Of a stretch of DNA of 29,687 nucleotides, positions 1 through 7,875 are shown piece after piece. The position numbers and the translations under genes were made by a program. The DNA is taken from positions 1 to 29,687 of IMG/VR virus record IMGVR_UViG_3300042691_051073; one strand, given 5' to 3'. Below the pieces are notes generated by a model that was given only the letters and a program-made list of their open reading frames with translations, made no database searches and was not told the origin of the DNA. Within the stretch, counting starts at the first letter, position 1. Each line of letters opens with the position of its first letter. This DNA comes from a virus.

Positions 1-6
1 GGAAGA

Positions 7-13
7 ATATATA
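7..13 (+). promoter_or_regulatory. Putative late promoter box ATATATA (copy 1)
   Basis: The sequence reads GAATATATAAAG and lies 24 bases before the ATG at 38. It is one of ten intergenic copies of ATATATA in the window and resembles the T4 late promoter box (TATAAATA) in composition and position. The promoter role is inferred. Confidence 0.5.
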
Positions 14-37
14 AAGACAGAAATATAACATATTACT

Positions 38-403
38 ATGCAGAACCTAAAACAAATGGAAGATTATAAAAAGGAAAGAATGTCTAAATCCCCTGTTGAT
101 GAAGCTCCTGTTGCTGATGATAATCTAGGCATGGAAGACACTGAGGACGGAGAAGATATGGATATGGACTTTGCGGAAGAGCCAACTTTCTCACAAGAGG
201 TTCCTGGACAAATAGAAATAGAGCCGAGTGAAGCTAAGCCCTATATGGTATTAGCAAATTTGAAGAAAATATGCGACCAGGCTAATCAACTAGTTTCTAT
301 GGTTCAAAGTTCTGGTAAAGTTGAGCAATGGGCAGTTGACCACATTACTACTTCGGCAGACGATATTGAGGAGGTTTATAACTATTACAAATACAGAGAT
401 TAA
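38..403 (+). CDS. Hypothetical acidic protein
   Basis: A protein of 121 residues, not confidently recognised. Residues 20-65 are strongly acidic and probably disordered (runs of D, E and M). Residues 66-121 form a compact, probably helical segment containing KICDQANQL and EQWAVDHITTSADDIEEVYNYY. This W...H/K-I-T-x-A-x-D-x-(V/I)-E-x-V-x-x-Y pattern is familiar from small domains in T4-like phage structural proteins, but I cannot name the family. A putative late promoter lies just upstream and a hairpin terminator follows at 427, so it looks like a monocistronic late unit. It could be a small virion or scaffold-type protein; that is a guess from context and acidity. Confidence 0.75.
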   Translation: MQNLKQMEDYKKERMSKSPVDEAPVADDNLGMEDTEDGEDMDMDFAEEPTFSQEVPGQIEIEPSEAKPYMVLANLKKICDQANQLVSMVQSSGKVEQWAVDHITTSADDIEEVYNYYKYRD

Positions 404-426
404 AAATATCTTACCTAATAATTAGA

Positions 427-453
427 AGCCTCGGAAACCCCGGGGCTTTTTTA
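427..453 (+). terminator. Rho-independent terminator
   Basis: AGCCTCGG and CCGGGGCT form an 8-bp stem with one G-T wobble around an AAACC loop, followed by a run of seven T. It closes the transcript of the gene ending at 403. Confidence 0.85.
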
Positions 454-456
454 TTG

Positions 457-469
457 TATAATAAATTAA
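457..469 (+). promoter_or_regulatory. Possible early/middle promoter element
   Basis: TATAATAAATTAA lies 9 bases before the ATG at 479 and directly after a terminator. A close variant, TATAATATTAAATTAA, precedes uvsX at 1847. The shared TATAAT core suggests a host-type -10 element for non-late genes. No -35 element was identified. Confidence 0.25.
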
Positions 470-478
470 AAATAAACC

Positions 479-748
479 ATGGCTGACAAGAATTTTAGGA
501 GAGTTAAGGACATTAGCCCAGATCTAGAAATTTACTACAGAAAGTATTTTGAAAGAAACGCTACCAAGTTTATCTGGAAATGGAATCTTAAGATGGCTGA
601 TCTCGAAGATACCTGGATTAGCGAGGATATTGAATACTCAATAATCGGACAGGTCAGCGAGCACACATTCATATTAAAAAGACTAGATGAAAATTCTAGA
701 TGGTTCGTTTCAGGAGAAAAGTTCGTAAGGGATTTCTCTAAAAAATAA
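479..748 (+). CDS. Hypothetical protein
   Basis: A small protein of 89 residues, rich in aromatic and charged residues (several W, Y, F and K), with no signal peptide or membrane segment. I do not recognise a family. The start follows an A-rich stretch (AAAAATAAACC-ATG). It follows the terminator at 427 and ends 8 bases before the DUF458-like gene at 757, so the two probably share a transcript. No catalytic motif is visible. Confidence 0.7.
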   Translation: MADKNFRRVKDISPDLEIYYRKYFERNATKFIWKWNLKMADLEDTWISEDIEYSIIGQVSEHTFILKRLDENSRWFVSGEKFVRDFSKK

Positions 749-756
749 AGGGGAAT

Positions 757-1215
757 ATGACAAGAGAATTTAAAAAGATCGGTGGGGAAAATGTAGCTGA
801 TCTATTATTATATGCAAAGGAAATTCTGGCAAAAAACCCAGATTCTAAAATACATGTGGGTTGTGATAGCCAGTCATATGCAACAAAAACAGTTTATGTT
901 ACAACAGTTGTCTTTAGGTACGAAAACAGAGGAGCTCATGTAATTTATCAAAGAGAGGTAATCCCAAGGGTAAAGGATCTTTGGTCTAAACTCTGGGGCG
1001 AACTTAACAGAGCTATTGATGTTGCGGGATATTTGAAATTCGAGGGAAAAATTGATATTCACCAGATAGATCTGGATTATAACACAAGCCCGAAATATAA
1101 GTCTAACATCGTTTTAAAAGCTGCAGTCGGATATGTTGAAAGCATGGGATATAATTACGCTGTAAAACCCGAAACCCTTATCGCAATCAGTGCAGCAAAC
1201 GAGCTTTGCCGCTGA
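757..1215 (+). CDS. DUF458/YkuK-type RNase H-like protein
   Basis: A protein of 152 residues matching the DUF458 (Bacillus YkuK-like) family, which is predicted to have an RNase H-like fold but has no settled function. The diagnostic features appear in order: the first strand IHVGCDSQS with Asp37; a central IPR...LW..L..E segment near residues 69-82; HQIDLDYN at 102-109 with acidic Asp105 and Asp107; SPKYKSN at 111-117; and the C-terminal KPETLIAISAANELCR at 137-152. The acidic residues are where an RNase H-like metal site would sit. The start has a purine-rich AAAGGGGAAT before ATG. It may process nucleic acid during replication, since it sits upstream of the recombination operon; that is inferred. 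Confidence 0.8.
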   Translation: MTREFKKIGGENVADLLLYAKEILAKNPDSKIHVGCDSQSYATKTVYVTTVVFRYENRGAHVIYQREVIPRVKDLWSKLWGELNRAIDVAGYLKFEGKIDIHQIDLDYNTSPKYKSNIVLKAAVGYVESMGYNYAVKPETLIAISAANELCR

Positions 1216-1233
1216 AACCAAAGAACATTTTAG

Positions 1234-1240
1234 ATATATA
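1234..1240 (+). promoter_or_regulatory. Putative late promoter box ATATATA (copy 2)
   Basis: The context is TAGATATATAAGAC, 21 bases before the lipoprotein ATG at 1262 and outside the preceding gene, which ends at 1215. The spacing matches copies 1, 6, 9 and 10 (about 16-24 bases). Confidence 0.55.
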
Positions 1241-1261
1241 AGACTTAAATTAATCAAAAAC

Positions 1262-1456
1262 ATGAAAAAAATCTTAGGAATTTTCGCATTATCTTTTGCT
1301 TTAGTTTCTTGTGGTTCTGGATCTTCTAATTCAGAATCTACAGTAGATTCTACCGCAGTGCAAGTTGATTCTTTAGCAGTAACTGCAAATGACTCAACAA
1401 CGGCTCAAATCCCAACTGAAGAAGCACCAGCTGAACCAGTAGAACAAGTGAAATAA
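1262..1456 (+). CDS. Small phage-encoded lipoprotein
   Basis: A predicted lipoprotein of 64 residues. It starts MKK, has a hydrophobic core (ILGIFALSFALV) and a lipobox ending in Ser16-Cys17, followed by GSGSS. The mature part (about 48 residues) is rich in Ser, Thr, Ala, Glu, Asp and Pro, with no predicted fold, so it would be an acidic tether on the cell surface or in the periplasm. An in-frame start at 1190 would bury the signal peptide and overlap the previous gene, so 1262 is chosen. It stands alone between a putative late promoter and a strong terminator. Phage lipoproteins often block superinfection or act in lysis; either role is inference here. Confidence 0.85.
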   Translation: MKKILGIFALSFALVSCGSGSSNSESTVDSTAVQVDSLAVTANDSTTAQIPTEEAPAEPVEQVK

Positions 1457-1478
1457 CTTGAAAGAATTTGAATAGAAG

Positions 1479-1504
1479 AAGCAGACGAGAGTCTGCTTTT
1501 TTTA
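1479..1504 (+). terminator. Rho-independent terminator with GNRA loop
   Basis: AAGCAGAC and GTCTGCTT pair perfectly over 8 bp around a GAGA tetraloop, followed by a long T run. It ends the lipoprotein transcript. Confidence 0.92.
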
Positions 1505-1526
1505 TTGTCCATCAAAAAATATCAAA

Positions 1527-1832
1527 ATGAAAGACGTTTTTTATTCAAAAGGTTTTATTCCGGGGAGGATGATCAGCGGATCAAAATCCAGATACAGAGA
1601 CTTGTATCCTGACAACGAGGTTTATTTTAATGCGAACGTGTTTGTTTTAGGAGAGGGGAAGATTTGGCACGGGGATTTAGACTTAACAAGGGATAAGGAT
1701 TCTCTTAGGGAAATAGCTAGGGAAATCGGGAAAAATCTTTTTATTCTTAGTGAAATGGACGGGAGATTCGAAAATGAGAACAGAACAGATTCCGATATCA
1801 TAAAATTTGCAGTCCATAAGGTGGAAATCTAA
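1527..1832 (+). CDS. Hypothetical protein
   Basis: A protein of 101 residues with no recognised family. It has mixed beta-like segments (EVYFNANVFVLGEGKIWHGDLDL, residues about 31-53) followed by a helix (DSLREIAREIGKNLFIL). No signal peptide or membrane segment is seen. It begins 22 bases after the terminator T-run, behind an A-rich leader (AAAAAATATCAAA-ATG), and ends about 40 bases before uvsX. It may belong to the early/middle replication group by position. Confidence 0.7.
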   Translation: MKDVFYSKGFIPGRMISGSKSRYRDLYPDNEVYFNANVFVLGEGKIWHGDLDLTRDKDSLREIAREIGKNLFILSEMDGRFENENRTDSDIIKFAVHKVEI

Positions 1833-1846
1833 TATGGTTTCAGGTC

Positions 1847-1862
1847 TATAATATTAAATTAA
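1847..1862 (+). promoter_or_regulatory. Possible early/middle promoter element for uvsX
   Basis: TATAATATTAAATTAA ends 9 bases before the uvsX start and resembles the element at 457. No late ATATATA box is present here, which fits early or middle expression of the replication operon. No -35 element was recognised. Confidence 0.25.
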
Positions 1863-1871
1863 TTAGAAAAT

Positions 1872-3053
1872 ATGGCTAAAGAAAAATCAACATCCAAGAA
1901 AGAATTTTCATTCCTAGAACTCGATAAACAACTTTCAAAAATAGAAGGGTTTGAAGCTGGTTCAATTTTAGAAGAAAATGAATTTTCCGAAGTTACTGAG
2001 TGGATAGGAACGGGAAATTACGTTTTAAATGCACAGCTTTCCGGAAGTCTTTTTGGCGGAGTAGCTAATAACAGATCGATGGGAATAGCAGGCGATCCAC
2101 AAACTGGAAAAAGCTTTCTTTGTATGAATATAGTAAGAGAATCACAAAAGCAAGGATATAATGTAATCTATTGTGATACAGAGGGAGCCATCGATAGATC
2201 AATGGCAAAGAAATTTGGAATTGACACCAACACTGTAAGATATCAGCCAATTAAATCAATTTCAGATTTTAAAGTATTTGTTGCCAATCTGGTAGATCAG
2301 ATTAAAAAACTTAGAAAAGATGGAGCAGATCCTAAAATTTTATTGGTTTTGGATTCTCTGGGGATGCTTACAACAATGAAAGAATCAGCAGATGCTTTAA
2401 AAGGTAAAACTGCAATGGATATGGGTATCAGATCCAAAGAAATGAGAGGGCTATTCAGAGAGATCACATTAGATCTAACCGGAGTTAGAATTCCTTTAAT
2501 TTGTACCAACCACACAACAACTGCTGGTATTGGAAGTTTTATGACGACCAAAGAAGCTTCCGGAGGTGACGGACCGATTTTCTCTATGAGTAATGTTATC
2601 ATGCTATCGAAAGCACAGCTTAAGGATAGCAACGATAAGAAAACCGGTATCATCGTTACATCGACTCCCAAGAAAACAAGATTTACAAGACCATATCCAA
2701 CAAAATTCCACATTTCTTTTATCAATGGTATGAATCCGTATGTTGGTTTGGAAGAGTTTGTTTCTTGGGACATTTGTGGAATCGAAAGAGGAAAATTGGA
2801 GGTAGATAAAAAAACAGGCGAATTAGAATTCACCGCTAGTGCATCTTCCACAAAATGGGCAATTGCTCATTTGGGTAAATCTATATTCTCTTCACAATTA
2901 TTCACGCCTGAAGTCTTTACAGAAGAGGTTTTAAGAAAAATAGACGAAAAAGCAATTAAACCTCATTTCTTGTTGCCTGATTTATTCGACATGAATGAAC
3001 TGGATGCTATAGTTAACGGTGAAGAATCAGACGAAGAAGATGGACAAGAATAA
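1872..3053 (+). CDS. uvsX: UvsX RecA-like recombinase
   Basis: A strand-exchange ATPase of 393 residues, close to T4 UvsX (about 390). It would polymerise on single-stranded DNA for recombination-dependent replication and repair. Walker A is GDPQTGKS at residues 74-81, followed by VIYCDTEGAID (98-108), which carries the conserved acidic residue of RecA-type ATPases. Walker B is ILLVLDSLG (156-164). The DNA-binding loop region TNHTTT...EASGGDGPIF runs from 212 to about 237, as in UvsX. The C-terminus is acidic (ESDEEDGQE), as in RecA-family proteins. It leads an operon with the gp41 helicase, the T4 uvsX-40-41 arrangement. Confidence 0.95.
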   Translation: MAKEKSTSKKEFSFLELDKQLSKIEGFEAGSILEENEFSEVTEWIGTGNYVLNAQLSGSLFGGVANNRSMGIAGDPQTGKSFLCMNIVRESQKQGYNVIYCDTEGAIDRSMAKKFGIDTNTVRYQPIKSISDFKVFVANLVDQIKKLRKDGADPKILLVLDSLGMLTTMKESADALKGKTAMDMGIRSKEMRGLFREITLDLTGVRIPLICTNHTTTAGIGSFMTTKEASGGDGPIFSMSNVIMLSKAQLKDSNDKKTGIIVTSTPKKTRFTRPYPTKFHISFINGMNPYVGLEEFVSWDICGIERGKLEVDKKTGELEFTASASSTKWAIAHLGKSIFSSQLFTPEVFTEEVLRKIDEKAIKPHFLLPDLFDMNELDAIVNGEESDEEDGQE

Positions 3054-3330
3054 ATTAAAGATGAAATATCACATGGGTATCTGGAAAGAACTTCCAGATT
3101 ATCCACGTGAGGAAGATGTGATTTTTGAATTAAATTCTTATCTAGTTAGAGATGGTCGACCACAGGGAGAATTTTCAGAACAGACCTTCAATTCTTTTTT
3201 ACCCAATGATTGGGAATCTAAAAAACACGGAGAAATAATAAAATCTTTGATCGAAAAGGGAATTTTTGAGCGACAGAAGTCTAAAGGAAATAAGACCGTT
3301 TATAAGATTAAAGATAACCCTCACTATTAA
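3040..3330 (+). CDS. Small hypothetical protein between uvsX and 41
   Basis: A basic protein of 96 residues. Residues 45-96 look like a small winged-helix unit: helix (SEQTFNSFL), helix (HGEIIKSLIEKGIFER), then a basic hairpin (QKSKGNKTVYKI). I cannot assign a family. The start at 3040 overlaps the uvsX end by 14 bases; in-frame alternatives are 3019 and 3061, the last removing the overlap. It sits where T4 carries gene 40 between uvsX and 41, but no similarity to gp40 is claimed. It may bind nucleic acid or a helicase partner; that is inferred. Confidence 0.75.
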   Translation: MDKNKLKMKYHMGIWKELPDYPREEDVIFELNSYLVRDGRPQGEFSEQTFNSFLPNDWESKKHGEIIKSLIEKGIFERQKSKGNKTVYKIKDNPHY

Positions 3331-3335
3331 TAATT

Positions 3336-4640
3336 ATGGTTAATTCACATTTAGAGAACGTATGGTTTTGTAGCATAATTTCTGATCCAATTTACGTGGA
3401 AGCTGCTAAACCTTCTTTCTTTAAGGATGTCAGATATCAGGAATGTTTTAAAATAGTCAAGTCATTTTGGAAAAAATATTCACAACTTCCTTCTACCCAG
3501 CAGGTTAAGGAAATTGTTAAGATGTTAAAGCTGAACGACAAACTTCCAGAATCACAGATTGATGTTATCTTCGACATTAAGCTTAATGACTATGATTCCG
3601 AATGGCTAAAAGAAAACACAGAAGCCTGGATAGAATGGAAGAATCTAGAGCAAAGTGCGATGGATTCTATTTCATACATTAAATCAACTGAGGTTTCCCC
3701 CGAAAATATCAAGGATGTAGTTAACACTTTTAAAACCATTATTAACGAAAGAAACAGCCTTGACTTTTCTTTTGATCTTGGATTGGATTTCACTGATCCC
3801 GAAAATCACAAACAACCCAAATCTAATACATTCTCTTCCGGGTATGATTTTATTGATATTTGTCTTGGCGGTGGATTTTCTGCCAAAAACCTTTATGTTT
3901 TTCTAGGTCAACCTAAGGTAGGAAAAACTCTATGGCTAGGAAATATAGCAGCACAAGCAATCAGGGCTTCAAATAATGTTGCGATTATAACATTGGAACT
4001 TAACGATCGCAAGTATATGAAAAGGGTAGGAGCTAATCTTCTTGGCATCAAAATGTCAGAATATAATAATGCGACAGAGGACGGGGAACTGATCAAGAAG
4101 AAAATTAGAAATCTAACTTTTGATAACCTGTCAGTTCCAGGCCAGCTTTACGTAAAGGAATTTGGTACTAGCCAGGCATCAGTTCTAGATGTTGAAAAAT
4201 GGCTCAGAAAGGTTGAAGAAGTCAAAGGTATTAAGTTTAAGATAGTAGTCATAGACTACATTAATATCATGAAGAACTGGAGAAATCCAAACACAGAGAA
4301 CACCTACATGAAGATTAAGCAAATAGCGGAGGATCTAAGAGCGATGGCACAGAGAAATAATTGGTCCGTTATTACAGCAACACAAACCAAGCAATCTGAA
4401 TTCGATGCTACAGATCTTTCCATGAATTCGGCTTCAGAATCATCTGGACTTGTTGCAACAGTCGATGGTATGTTTGGTATTATTCAAGATCCACTGATGT
4501 ACTCCAATAATGAATATAAATTAAAGGTACTAGCTAATAGAGATGAAGGATATAAAAATTCTTATAAAAAATTCCTCGTTGATTATAGCTTTATGAGGAT
4601 CTCCGAAGATCCCAACTCCCAAATAATGAATGAGTCTTAA
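3336..4640 (+). CDS. 41: Replicative DNA helicase (gp41/DnaB-like)
   Basis: A DnaB-family helicase of 434 residues (T4 gp41 is 475), which would move 5' to 3' on the lagging strand as a hexamer. The N-terminal 140 residues are helical, as expected for the primase-interacting domain. The RecA-type core starts with SSGYDFIDICLGGG (167-180). Walker A is GQPKVGKT (191-198), followed by VAIITLELND (215-224), where the conserved Glu is expected. Walker B is IVVIDYIN (303-310). A sensor-like ITATQTKQSE (346-355) and a late arginine-rich stretch (ANRDEG, 400-405) complete the core. It follows uvsX in the operon and overlaps the next gene at TAATG. Confidence 0.92.
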   Translation: MVNSHLENVWFCSIISDPIYVEAAKPSFFKDVRYQECFKIVKSFWKKYSQLPSTQQVKEIVKMLKLNDKLPESQIDVIFDIKLNDYDSEWLKENTEAWIEWKNLEQSAMDSISYIKSTEVSPENIKDVVNTFKTIINERNSLDFSFDLGLDFTDPENHKQPKSNTFSSGYDFIDICLGGGFSAKNLYVFLGQPKVGKTLWLGNIAAQAIRASNNVAIITLELNDRKYMKRVGANLLGIKMSEYNNATEDGELIKKKIRNLTFDNLSVPGQLYVKEFGTSQASVLDVEKWLRKVEEVKGIKFKIVVIDYINIMKNWRNPNTENTYMKIKQIAEDLRAMAQRNNWSVITATQTKQSEFDATDLSMNSASESSGLVATVDGMFGIIQDPLMYSNNEYKLKVLANRDEGYKNSYKKFLVDYSFMRISEDPNSQIMNES

Positions 4641-5098
4641 TGAAACAGAAAAAACTAATTGAAGAGGAAGAGAAGAAAGAAATAGAATTACCCGCTCAGG
4701 ATTCAACGTTTGAAGAATACCTACATATAGATGATGGAAGTAGAGATTATCATTCATTTAAAACTAGCAAGGATAATGACGATGAAAATTACAGGCATCT
4801 ATCAGCATTAAACACTTTAGTTTATGAAATTTTTCACAGATCTAGATGGTGTGCTTTGGGACCGAATAAAAAAATACCTAAGGACTTGATCCCATTTTTA
4901 TTTCAAGATCTATTAGAAGAAATGGAAGGTACCGAATTTAGTATGGTAGAAAAATTTGTTACTATATGTGATTTCATGAACGTGGGATATCAGAAAGCTT
5001 ACGAGCTAATACACATGAAATACAAAGAAATTATTGTTAACGAAATGGATCAAAAATTTGGAATTGTTTCCAAAAAGAAGATCAAGAAAATATTCTAA
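4640..5098 (+). CDS. Hypothetical protein in replication operon
   Basis: A protein of 152 residues, unrecognised. Residues 1-60 are acidic and low in hydrophobics (KKLIEEEEKKEIELP), while 60-152 are helical with conserved-looking aromatic positions (RSRWCALGPNKK, FVTICDFMNVGYQKAYELIHMKYKEIIV). The C-terminus is basic (KKKIKKIF). Its ATG overlaps the helicase stop in a TAATG junction and it ends directly before the gp47 start at 5099, so it is translationally tied to both. A role as helicase or nuclease accessory factor is possible but cannot be shown from sequence. Confidence 0.8.
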   Translation: MKQKKLIEEEEKKEIELPAQDSTFEEYLHIDDGSRDYHSFKTSKDNDDENYRHLSALNTLVYEIFHRSRWCALGPNKKIPKDLIPFLFQDLLEEMEGTEFSMVEKFVTICDFMNVGYQKAYELIHMKYKEIIVNEMDQKFGIVSKKKIKKIF

Positions 5099-6193
5099 AT
5101 GGATTCATCAAAGATTAAAAGGGTTTGGATGATAACAGATACCCATCTGGGTGTCAGAAATAGCTCGGAAGAGTGGATCCAAATCATGAGAAAATATTTT
5201 TTTGAATGGTTTATACCTTTGGTTAAAAAAGAATATAAGCCTGGTGATGCTTTAGTTCACTTGGGTGATGTTTACGACTCCAGACAAAGTATTAATCTCA
5301 AGGTATTAAACTTGTGTGTTGAGATCTTTAGTGAACTCTCTAAGATTTTTCCCGATGGAGTATATGTAATTTTAGGAAATCATGACTGCTACTCCAAAGA
5401 ATCTAATGACATTAATTCTCTTAGTTCTCTAAAATGGATTCCTAATGTGAAAATATACGAGGAGCCTGAAAGTATTAAATTGGGGACTAGAAAAGTTCTC
5501 ATGATGCCGTGGAGAACTAGCGAAGAATCCGCGGTTGAGCTACTTTCTGAAGCGGAAGAACACGATTATCTTTTCTGCCACAGCGATATTAAAGGACTTA
5601 GCTTTAATAAATACACAAAAATAGAGGAAGGAATTGGCTATAATAAGCTGGAAAATTTCAATCGAGTTTATTCTGGGCACATCCATTACTCTCAAAATTT
5701 TGGTAAGGTTAGAATGCTAGGATCACCCTATCAACTAACTAGATCCGATATGGATAACAAAAAGGCAATACTTTTACTTGATCTGTCAACAGAGGAAGAA
5801 AAGCTATTCGAAAACGATTTTTCTCCTAAATTTATCCGAATGGGGTTTGATCGGGTTCTGGAAAAAACTCCTTCAGAACTTAGTGAGATTTTTAGAAACA
5901 ATTTCGTTGATATTTTAATAGACCCAAAACTAGCAGTAAAGGCTTCTCTTGGGATTTTAACTGAAATGGTGTCAACACAGTTAAAAACAAACTTCACACC
6001 AATAACAGAAAATCAGGCAGAACAAAATGTAGAGGAAACATTGTTCAACCTAGATGGTAAGAATTTTTCCATTATAGATTTTGCTGATCAATATATCGGT
6101 GCTTTGGATGAACCAGACGAAGTTAAGGAGAGAATGAAAAAAACAATAAAAGTTCTCTATAATAGAATAGCTCACAAAGAGGAAAAAGAATGA
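5099..6193 (+). CDS. 47: gp47-like recombination nuclease subunit (SbcD/Mre11)
   Basis: A metallophosphoesterase nuclease of 364 residues (T4 gp47 is 339), the Mre11/SbcD partner of gp46. The motifs appear in order: DTHLG with Asp14 and His16; HLGDVYD with Asp57; LGNHD with Asn94, His95 and Asp96; FCHSD with His161; and GHIH at 193-196. These are the metal-binding residues of the family. The C-terminal third would form the capping and gp46-binding part. The stop overlaps the gp46 start (ATGA), as expected for a complex whose subunits are made together. The complex resects DNA ends for recombination-dependent replication. Confidence 0.93.
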   Translation: MDSSKIKRVWMITDTHLGVRNSSEEWIQIMRKYFFEWFIPLVKKEYKPGDALVHLGDVYDSRQSINLKVLNLCVEIFSELSKIFPDGVYVILGNHDCYSKESNDINSLSSLKWIPNVKIYEEPESIKLGTRKVLMMPWRTSEESAVELLSEAEEHDYLFCHSDIKGLSFNKYTKIEEGIGYNKLENFNRVYSGHIHYSQNFGKVRMLGSPYQLTRSDMDNKKAILLLDLSTEEEKLFENDFSPKFIRMGFDRVLEKTPSELSEIFRNNFVDILIDPKLAVKASLGILTEMVSTQLKTNFTPITENQAEQNVEETLFNLDGKNFSIIDFADQYIGALDEPDEVKERMKKTIKVLYNRIAHKEEKE

Positions 6194-7854
6194 GATTATC
6201 AAAAATAGAATGGAGAAATTTTGCTTCCTATGGAAATAAAATACAATCTCTAACTTTCGGGGATAACCCTGGATTATATTTAGTAGTAGGAGAAAACGGA
6301 GCAGGTAAATCCACAATATCCGACGTTATAACTTTCGGTCTTTATGGTAAACTCGACGGGAAAAAACTAAAGGATATTCCTAATAGAATTAACGGAAATG
6401 CTTGGGTGAAAATAACTTTCTTAGTAAATGGGGAGGAATATTCAGTTGAGAGAGGTTTAGATCCCTCAATTTTTAACCTATATGTTAATGGATCATTATA
6501 TGATAAGGCTGGTTCTAGGTCAGTACAGGACTATTTAACCGATGATATAATCCAAATTCCTAACTACGTTTTTAACAATACAATTTCTTTATCAATTAAT
6601 GATTTTAAGAGCTTCCTTAAAATGTCTCCGTCGGATAAAAAATCCATCATTGATAAAATATTCGGATTTTATGTGATCAACGAAATGAGGGATCTTCTGA
6701 AGGAAGAAACTAAATCCATTCGAGAAAATTTGATCAGGATTTCGGGGGAAGTTGATTCTCTTTCTAAAACACTTAGCAGAACACAGGAAGAAATGGATGT
6801 TCTTTCTAAAAAGATTCTAGAGGTTTCTAAGGATAAGATAAGTGATTTGGAGGATAAAATTTCCAAATACAACCAGCTATTAGAAATACACAAAACAAAA
6901 ACCTCTGAATTTTCGAGATTAGAATCAGATCTCCAGGGGGAAACCAGAAAAGCATACAAGATATTAACAGAGTCTAAGGGATCGTTAAGAGGAGTGGAAG
7001 AAAAGATGAGACTTTATAATAACGATAAATGCCCGACATGCGCTTCAGATCTTTCTAGTATTTTTCATCAGGGAATAAAAGATGGACTACTTAAACAGAT
7101 CGATGATTTTAAAAAAGAAATTCTAGATGCTCAAAAAAATTATGATGATTGCTCTTCCAAAGAAGCAAATCTAAGAAAGGAAAGAGAGGAAATAAACACC
7201 AAAGGTAACAAGATTATAGTCAACATAAACTCTGCAAAAGAAGAACTAAAAAAACTAAAATCCGGTGCTTCCTCGGATGGAATAGATTCTCTTAAAAAAA
7301 TAGCAGAGGAGACAAGAAACAATATCCAGGGATTTACCGAAGAAAAATCTAAGGAGGATAAAAAAAGTGAGTGGCTTAAGAAGATAGAGGAAATCCTAGG
7401 GGAAAAAGGAATCAAGCAACTAGCGCTTAAAACCATTCTTCCTTCTTTAAATAACCATATAGCGGAATTAATGCAATCCCTGCATCTTTCATATACAGTT
7501 ACCTTTGACGAGGATTTTAATGCTTCTATCATCCATATGGGTGAGGATATATCAATTTCAACTTTAAGCACCGGAGAAATGAAGAAAGTTGATTTTGCTG
7601 TACTTCTTTCCGTTATAAAGCTGATGAAAATAAGATTCAGTAGCATAAATCTTCTATTTTTGGATGAAATTTTTAGTTCTGTAGATCCGGACGGGGTTTA
7701 CACGATTCTAAACACCCTCAGAAAAGTTTGTGATGACCACGGACTTAATGTTTTTGTGATCAATCACGCTCCAATGCCTACCGAAATTTTCGATTACAAG
7801 ATAGAAATTCAGAAAAGAAACAACTTCTCTGATCTTTTAATAGAGAAGGTATAG
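6190..7854 (+). CDS. 46: gp46-like recombination ATPase subunit (SbcC/Rad50)
   Basis: An SMC-like ATPase of 554 residues (T4 gp46 is 560). Walker A is GENGAGKS (34-41). Long coiled coils run from about 165 to 400, interrupted by the zinc-hook CPTC at 281-284. The ABC signature LSTGE lies at 459-463, Walker B LLFLDE at 488-493, a D-loop-like SSVDPDG follows, and the H-loop His is near 526 (VINHAP). All parts of a functional Rad50-type ATPase are present. It is the last gene of the replication operon and overlaps 47 by 4 bases. With gp47 it would process DNA ends and host or phage DNA. Confidence 0.93.
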   Translation: MRLSKIEWRNFASYGNKIQSLTFGDNPGLYLVVGENGAGKSTISDVITFGLYGKLDGKKLKDIPNRINGNAWVKITFLVNGEEYSVERGLDPSIFNLYVNGSLYDKAGSRSVQDYLTDDIIQIPNYVFNNTISLSINDFKSFLKMSPSDKKSIIDKIFGFYVINEMRDLLKEETKSIRENLIRISGEVDSLSKTLSRTQEEMDVLSKKILEVSKDKISDLEDKISKYNQLLEIHKTKTSEFSRLESDLQGETRKAYKILTESKGSLRGVEEKMRLYNNDKCPTCASDLSSIFHQGIKDGLLKQIDDFKKEILDAQKNYDDCSSKEANLRKEREEINTKGNKIIVNINSAKEELKKLKSGASSDGIDSLKKIAEETRNNIQGFTEEKSKEDKKSEWLKKIEEILGEKGIKQLALKTILPSLNNHIAELMQSLHLSYTVTFDEDFNASIIHMGEDISISTLSTGEMKKVDFAVLLSVIKLMKIRFSSINLLFLDEIFSSVDPDGVYTILNTLRKVCDDHGLNVFVINHAPMPTEIFDYKIEIQKRNNFSDLLIEKV

Positions 7855-7863
7855 TCCTTTCAA

Positions 7864-7870
7864 ATATATA
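7864..7870 (+). promoter_or_regulatory. Putative late promoter box ATATATA (copy 3)
   Basis: The context is TTTCAAATATATAGGAAC. Only 5 bases separate the box from the ATG at 7876, so a T4-like start site would give a nearly leaderless mRNA. It marks the switch from replication genes to morphogenesis genes. Confidence 0.5.
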
Positions 7871-7875
7871 GGAAC

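Noticed and set aside
1190-1261. Upstream start extending the lipoprotein by 24 residues
   Set aside because: It would place a charged segment before the signal peptide, overlap the preceding gene and include the promoter box.
2297-2851. 184-codon minus-strand ORF opposite uvsX
   Set aside because: It lies wholly antisense to a confident RecA-family gene and shows no protein-like motif; AT-rich coding DNA often leaves such antisense frames open.
7140-7646. 168-codon minus-strand ORF opposite gene 46
   Set aside because: It is antisense to the coiled-coil region of gp46, with a Ser/Leu/Phe-rich composition typical of reversed Lys/Glu codons.
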